DNA from: an uncultured Candidatus Altimarinota bacterium
Lineage (GTDB): Bacteria > Patescibacteriota > Gracilibacteria > UBA4473
Direction: 5' to 3'
Assembly: GCA_938021445.1 (NCBI GenBank)
Contig: CALIGR010000116.1
Location: 1-9,204 of the forward strand
DNA length: 9,204 nt
The notes beneath the pieces are model-generated. The model had not been told where the DNA came from and searched no databases. It was given only the letters and a program-made list of their open reading frames with translations. Both the position numbers and the translations under genes were made by a program. Positions within the stretch are counted from its first letter, which is position 1; every line of letters begins with the position of its first letter. Shown here one piece after another: positions 5,583 to 9,204 of the stretch.

Positions 5583-8500
5583 TTAATTCTGGCTTTCAAC
5601 TTTCAATTTTTCAATTTCAGCCTGTAGGCTCTCAATTTGTGCTTGCTGTTCTTTCACTGCTTCGATCAGTGGGGCGACTAGACTCCCATAGTCTACTGAT
5701 TTTTCTCCATTTTGTTCGTTTGTATGGACGAGTGCTGGAATCACTTTTTCAACTTCTTGAGCAATAAGACCTACATCTTTTTTGTCACTATCTTTCCAGG
5801 TAAAGTTAACCCCCCTCAACTGGCTAATGGTTTCAAGACCTTCGGTTGTTTCAATGTCTTTTTTAAGGTTCTCATCCGAACTATAGATGAAAGCGGTTGC
5901 TTTAACGTTGCCGGCTACATCTAGTTTTTCACTTGGGACAACAATGCCAACTCCGACTTTTCCGGTTCCATCTGGTAAAATTAGAATATCTTTATCATTA
6001 CTAGAGCTGAGCATAAGTCGAGCATTGTTTTGAGCGATGAGCCTCATATCTCCACTATTTTCAACCATTCCGATGATCCCTAGCTGTTCCCCCGAGGCAC
6101 CGGAACTATCTACAAAAGAAACAACTCCTTGTCTTGCTGCATTTTGCCTGTCAATCTGAACATGCGCTCCTTCATTTGCGGCTAAATCAGCATTTAGCAA
6201 AATCCTTTGAGCTCGAGCAATTCCGGCTACATCTAGAGGAAAACTAGGATTAGTTTTATTTATTCCGACATTTCCAATATTGTTAATTCTGACTCGCTCT
6301 GAGTTGTTTGTATAAATAGCAAGAGTCCCATCGCCAACTTGCTTAAATCCAGTGTCGCTATCTCCAATCGCAATGGCCGCCCCTGTCGATAAGTTGCCAG
6401 TTGGTTTTGTGCTTACCCCTATACGATTCCCCGTAAGACCACCACCACCAACTACTTCAAAGTATTTACCACTGACGATCCCATGAGCCCTCGTGTTTCC
6501 TTGAAAATTATCCAAATAAGTGTCAGCGTATGAGCCAGCTCCATCAAGTTGAATTTCACCTCCTTCACTCGCTCCATTTTGAGCATTCACAATTAAGTAG
6601 TTAGCCTGTGCGGTCCCATTAACATCTAGCCTATGTGCAGGCGCCGTGGTCCCAATCCCAACATTACCACTGGCCATTATTCTCATTTTCTCACTACCGT
6701 TGATTTGGAATTGAGTGAAATTATCTTTTTCCATCTTGATCCCCCACTCACCATCTCCATCCATCAAACCAAATCGAGCGCCATCGCCACTTCCATAAAT
6801 TCGGCCATAAACGGTATTCTCTTTGTCTCTAAAAAATTGCTGTGTGACCGTGCTGTGATTTGCGGTGTAGTAAAGAGCTGATGCAGCATCGCCAAAAAGA
6901 TGTTGAACATCTCCCATATAATAATTACGCCCCATTGATTTGATGTTTCCATTGACTTCTAATCTTTCAGAAGGAGTCGTGGTCCCAATCCCAACATTTC
7001 CAGTGTCGTCTTTCATAATCATTCTAAATGCCGAATCAGTACGGTTGTAAAATCCAAAAAAATCACTTGCTGGGTTTCTATATACCTCCCAAATATCTTC
7101 ACTCGGCGTATTACTTCGAGCCAAAATATTTCCGGTTCCTTCTATTCGGTGCCCGGCTATATTCAGATTTGTAGTTGCGGTATGGTTTCCAAGATTATCG
7201 CCGGTTCCACCAAGTGCGGCAGCGGCTATACAATTGGCTCCGGCTGAGTCACAATACTCGTTGGCTCCAACTTTACCGTCTACATCAAGGGCTAAACCTG
7301 CCGCTACGGTGGTATTTCCGATCCCAACACCTCCTGCATATTCACCTGCATAGTTTATGATTAATTCATCACCACTATCTTCGTCTTTTCCTAAAAGCGC
7401 TAAGTTTCTTGCATCTCCACTGGTAGCGGTTCCTCCTTGTAACCAAACATCGTAAGCCGCGCTTGGTGAATTTATTTTTAAATTTCGATCTACATCAAGT
7501 CCAATGGTTGGGTTGACACCAATCCCGATTTTCCCACTCGCGCCATCTACGATAAGCCGTGAAGTCCCATCCGTTCGCAAGTGCATATCTGATTGAGCTG
7601 CGGTCGTTGGGTGTGCGCCTCCGTACATTAAAATATTAGCCCCTGCACCGGAACCAGATCCGCCACTAATAATTTTATTAGTAGTATTGTTATTTGTGAA
7701 AATATAATTACTCGTAATATTACCACTCGATTTTATAGTCCCCACTACTTCTAGATTTGCAGTCGGACTCGAGGTTCCAACTCCAACGCTATCGGCGATA
7801 TAAACTGAACCAGTCCCATTTGCATCCAGTCTTAAGTCTTCATTTGTATCATAAGTCGTAATCCGAGCGTTTCCTGTATATCCCGCATAGATCACATCGG
7901 TATAAGTTCTATCATCATAGATTAGAAAATCAGCATCACCCTCTCCTCCGTTAAAAACAAATCCATTCGCGTTTGTACTAATGCTATGTCCAGCACTTTG
8001 GTTAAAATTAATTGAACCGACATTATCTACTAAATTGTTATCTATATTAAGCGTGGTGGTTGCCGTGTGATCTCCTAAGTTGTCTCCCCCACTTGTAACC
8101 GCTGAATCTACATAAGATTTGGTCGCCACATGACTAGCGGCGGTTGGATTTGAGGCCGTTATGTTTCCGGCAACTGAAAGCTTTGCAGTTGGGCCAGCTG
8201 TCCCGATTCCAACATTTCCTGAACTATCTGCCGCAAAAGCGAGGTTTCCTCCACTCGTGATTCGAATCGTATCAGCGGCATTAGAGTAGATCCCCGTATT
8301 AGTGTCACCATTAAACGTGATTTGTGGGGTCGTTTGACTCCCTCCTTGATTGAAGTAAGCAATCCCGTCAATCCTTGCGCCGCCACTAACGTGTAACTTT
8401 TGACTCGGCGACACTGTACCAATTCCGACGTTCCCATTCGTTCCTTCAATTTTTACTAAATCCACGGCATCGGCTCTAAATCGAATATCGTTTCTAGAGC

Positions 8501-9204
8501 TAGTTGAAGAGTGAGCGTTTCCATACATAAGTATAGTCGGTCCATTAGCTGAACTGGTTCCAGCTGACAAATAACGCACGCTCTCATTAGAAGGTGAATA
8601 GATGCTGTTGACGGTGAGATTTCCATCTACCTGTAATTTCTGTGCTGGAGTACTTGTTCCGACTCCAACATTTCCAGTAGAAGTAACCCAAATACCTTCA
8701 TTGCCTCCATCATTGCTCAACCAGTTTCCACTTAGCTTTATATTTTCAGTTGCCGTGTGATCACCTAGATTATCCCCGCCCCCCGAAGCAATAGCTGCAT
8801 CAACATAAGATTTTGTCGTCAAATGCGTTGCTGCCGTTGGAGTTGCTGCCGAAGCCGTTCCGCCTACGATTAGATCTGATTTTGTTGGCCCGGTCCCAAT
8901 GTTTACAGTCTGCCCAGTATTATAGTTAAGATAAAGTGTGTCAGTCGCATTTGAAGTGTTACTTTTTCCATAGATATGACGCGATTTAAGTGAACTGCTT
9001 ACATTATTTCCAACGGTTACCGATCCTCCAGTAACTATATTCCCAGTTGCGTTTATGCTTCCAGCTACATCGAGTCTGGCCCCTGGTGCGGTCGTCCCAA
9101 TCCCAACGTATCCAGTATCTCCTTCGATCTTAAAACGATCAGTTCCTCCGGTTCTCAAACGGATATCGTTTTGGCTAGAAGCTGTTGGATGAGATTCTCC
9201 GTAC
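5583..9204 (-). CDS. Giant fibre/adhesin-like repeat protein with C-terminal Peptidase S74 chaperone domain (5' end outside window)
   Basis: The frame is open to the window edge. The first in-window start, a TTG at 9158, is internal to a repeat (YGESHPTASSQNDIR precedes it), so the N-terminus and any signal sequence are missing. Residue numbers below count from that TTG; 1191 residues follow it. At least eleven modules of the form NVGIGTTxPxxKLDVxGN recur at 67-146-residue spacing, as in trimeric tail-fibre and surface-fibre proteins. The end is a Peptidase S74 intramolecular chaperone: YSSDENLKKDI with the expected Ser1094/Lys1099 dyad (S-x4-K), VGLIAQEVEKVIPALV (1129-1144) and VDYGSLVAPLIEAVKEQQ, then a coiled coil (about 1164-1188). 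In S74 proteins this domain trimerises the fibre, then cuts itself off before the Ser. Only two cysteines are visible (636 and 643). With no other phage gene nearby, a cell-surface fibre is as likely as a phage tail fibre. Confidence 0.88.
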   Translation of the reverse strand, partial: YGESHPTASSQNDIRLRTGGTDRFKIEGDTGYVGIGTTAPGARLDVAGSINATGNIVTGGSVTVGNNVSSSLKSRHIYGKSNTSNATDTLYLNYNTGQTVNIGTGPTKSDLIVGGTASAATPTAATHLTTKSYVDAAIASGGGDNLGDHTATENIKLSGNWLSNDGGNEGIWVTSTGNVGVGTSTPAQKLQVDGNLTVNSIYSPSNESVRYLSAGTSSANGPTILMYGNAHSSTSSRNDIRFRADAVDLVKIEGTNGNVGIGTVSPSQKLHVSGGARIDGIAYFNQGGSQTTPQITFNGDTNTGIYSNAADTIRITSGGNLAFAADSSGNVGIGTAGPTAKLSVAGNITASNPTAASHVATKSYVDSAVTSGGDNLGDHTATTTLNIDNNLVDNVGSINFNQSAGHSISTNANGFVFNGGEGDADFLIYDDRTYTDVIYAGYTGNARITTYDTNEDLRLDANGTGSVYIADSVGVGTSSPTANLEVVGTIKSSGNITSNYIFTNNNTTNKIISGGSGSGAGANILMYGGAHPTTAAQSDMHLRTDGTSRLIVDGASGKIGIGVNPTIGLDVDRNLKINSPSAAYDVWLQGGTATSGDARNLALLGKDEDSGDELIINYAGEYAGGVGIGNTTVAAGLALDVDGKVGANEYCDSAGANCIAAAALGGTGDNLGNHTATTNLNIAGHRIEGTGNILARSNTPSEDIWEVYRNPASDFFGFYNRTDSAFRMIMKDDTGNVGIGTTTPSERLEVNGNIKSMGRNYYMGDVQHLFGDAASALYYTANHSTVTQQFFRDKENTVYGRIYGSGDGARFGLMDGDGEWGIKMEKDNFTQFQINGSEKMRIMASGNVGIGTTAPAHRLDVNGTAQANYLIVNAQNGASEGGEIQLDGAGSYADTYLDNFQGNTRAHGIVSGKYFEVVGGGGLTGNRIGVSTKPTGNLSTGAAIAIGDSDTGFKQVGDGTLAIYTNNSERVRINNIGNVGINKTNPSFPLDVAGIARAQRILLNADLAANEGAHVQIDRQNAARQGVVSFVDSSGASGEQLGIIGMVENSGDMRLIAQNNARLMLSSSNDKDILILPDGTGKVGVGIVVPSEKLDVAGNVKATAFIYSSDENLKKDIETTEGLETISQLRGVNFTWKDSDKKDVGLIAQEVEKVIPALVHTNEQNGEKSVDYGSLVAPLIEAVKEQQAQIESLQAEIEKLKVESQN
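5586..5891 (-). other. Peptidase S74 intramolecular chaperone domain
   Basis: This is the C-terminal roughly 100 residues of the fibre protein. The predicted self-cleavage lies just before Ser1094 (codon at 5879-5877), releasing about 98 residues that include the helical coiled-coil tail. The Ser-Asp-x3-Lys arrangement matches that known for endosialidase and T5 L-shaped-fibre chaperones, which supports an active protease. Confidence 0.85.
5910..9107 (-). repeat. Eleven VGIG(T)-type fibre modules
   Basis: Modules begin at residues 18, 164, 244, 316, 458, 544, 611, 722, 833, 964 and 1068, counted from the TTG at 9158. The core is (N/K)VGIGT-T-xP-xxxLDV-x-G. Most copies are clean; 544, 611 and 964 are degenerate (IGIGVNP, VGIGNTTVAA, VGINKTNP). 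Intervals of 67 to 146 residues show that different spacer domains are inserted between modules. More copies probably lie beyond base 9204. Confidence 0.85.
7158..8843 (-). repeat. Dispersed 'TKSYVD...GDNLGDHTAT' fibre repeat, three copies
   Basis: The longest copies are at 8843-8733 (PTAATHLTTKSYVDAAI, then GGGDNLGDHTAT) and 8147-8043 (PTAASHVATKSYVDSAV, then SGGDNLGDHTAT). A shortened copy at 7211-7158 keeps only the GDNLGNHTAT half. Segments of this kind are known from tail-fibre proteins. The first two are close relatives. Confidence 0.75.
7518..9203 (-). repeat. Dispersed 'ILMYG..H' fibre repeat, three copies
   Basis: Three related segments occur at 9203-9093 (YGESHPTASSQNDIRLRTGG onwards, cut by the window edge), 8534-8415 (ILMYGNAHSSTSSRNDIRFR onwards) and 7634-7518 (ILMYGGAHPTTAAQSDMHLR onwards). 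Each ends directly in a VGIG module, so the unit is about 40 residues. The copies are clearly homologous but diverged, pointing to old duplication. Confidence 0.75.

Noticed and set aside
8159..8449. Open frame of 96 codons inside the fibre gene, and similar ones at 6764-6952 and 4929-5162
   Set aside because: These are out-of-frame shadows of the repeat-rich coding sequence; they lack family motifs and credible starts.
7158..8843. CRISPR-like or tandem DNA repeats
   Set aside because: The repeats are protein-level, diverged, unevenly spaced and in frame within one coding region.
5583..9204. Prophage tail-fibre region
   Set aside because: The fibre protein has a phage-type S74 domain, but no terminase, capsid, baseplate, lysis or integrase gene is near; the next gene is an anchored Hint protein. 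A cellular surface fibre fits at least as well.
1..9204. Alternative genetic code (TGA read as Gly)
   Set aside because: The swivel-domain gene ends at TGA exactly where the domain should end. No in-frame TGA interrupts any conserved domain, so the standard bacterial code suffices.

Overview
The window reads as bacterial chromosome from an uncultured, moderately AT-rich lineage. It holds two and a half ordinary housekeeping or transport genes, a lone envelope sulfurtransferase-like gene, and a two-gene surface-protein region. No rRNA, tRNA, IS element, CRISPR or phage structural cluster is visible. The taxon cannot be fixed from this sequence. Peptidase S74 fibres built from 'VGIGT' modules and C-terminal Hint domains are both common in poorly cultured groups (candidate phyla such as Omnitrophota or Patescibacteria are possible), but that is only an impression. 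TAA and TGA both act as normal stops. Good Shine-Dalgarno sequences are absent before most starts. Several starts instead sit 8 nt after a -10-like hexamer, which suggests leaderless mRNAs.

Left part, minus strand (3114 down to 1): an ATP-grasp plus phosphohistidine-swivel protein of the PEP-synthase/rifampicin-phosphotransferase type is followed after 32 nt by a CPA2-type cation/proton antiporter. After 69 nt comes the first 37 residues of a P-type cation ATPase that runs off the window. The two transporters suggest ion homeostasis. The link to the phosphotransferase-like gene is positional only.

Middle, plus strand (3145-4227): a membrane-anchored protein with two rhodanese-like domains. 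It is divergent from the phosphotransferase gene. The 30-bp gap between them carries a palindrome, ATTCTA-TT-TAGAAT, whose halves can act as -10 elements for both genes at the same 8-nt distance from each ATG.

Right part, minus strand (9204 down to 4240): a very large fibre-like protein, entering from outside the window, has at least eleven VGIG(T) modules and ends in a self-cleaving Peptidase S74 intramolecular chaperone plus a coiled coil. It is closed by a strong intrinsic terminator. Next, in its own transcription unit, is a protein with an N-terminal hydrophobic anchor, a Cys-rich body, a Gly6 hinge encoded by a G8 run, and a C-terminal Hint (intein/hedgehog-type) autoprocessing domain ending in HN-Ser just six residues before the stop. 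Two neighbouring surface-type proteins, each with a different autocatalytic C-terminal module, are the most interesting feature of the window. The Hint gene also has an unresolved start: convincing coding sequence extends upstream of the first usable TTG with no ATG, GTG or TTG.
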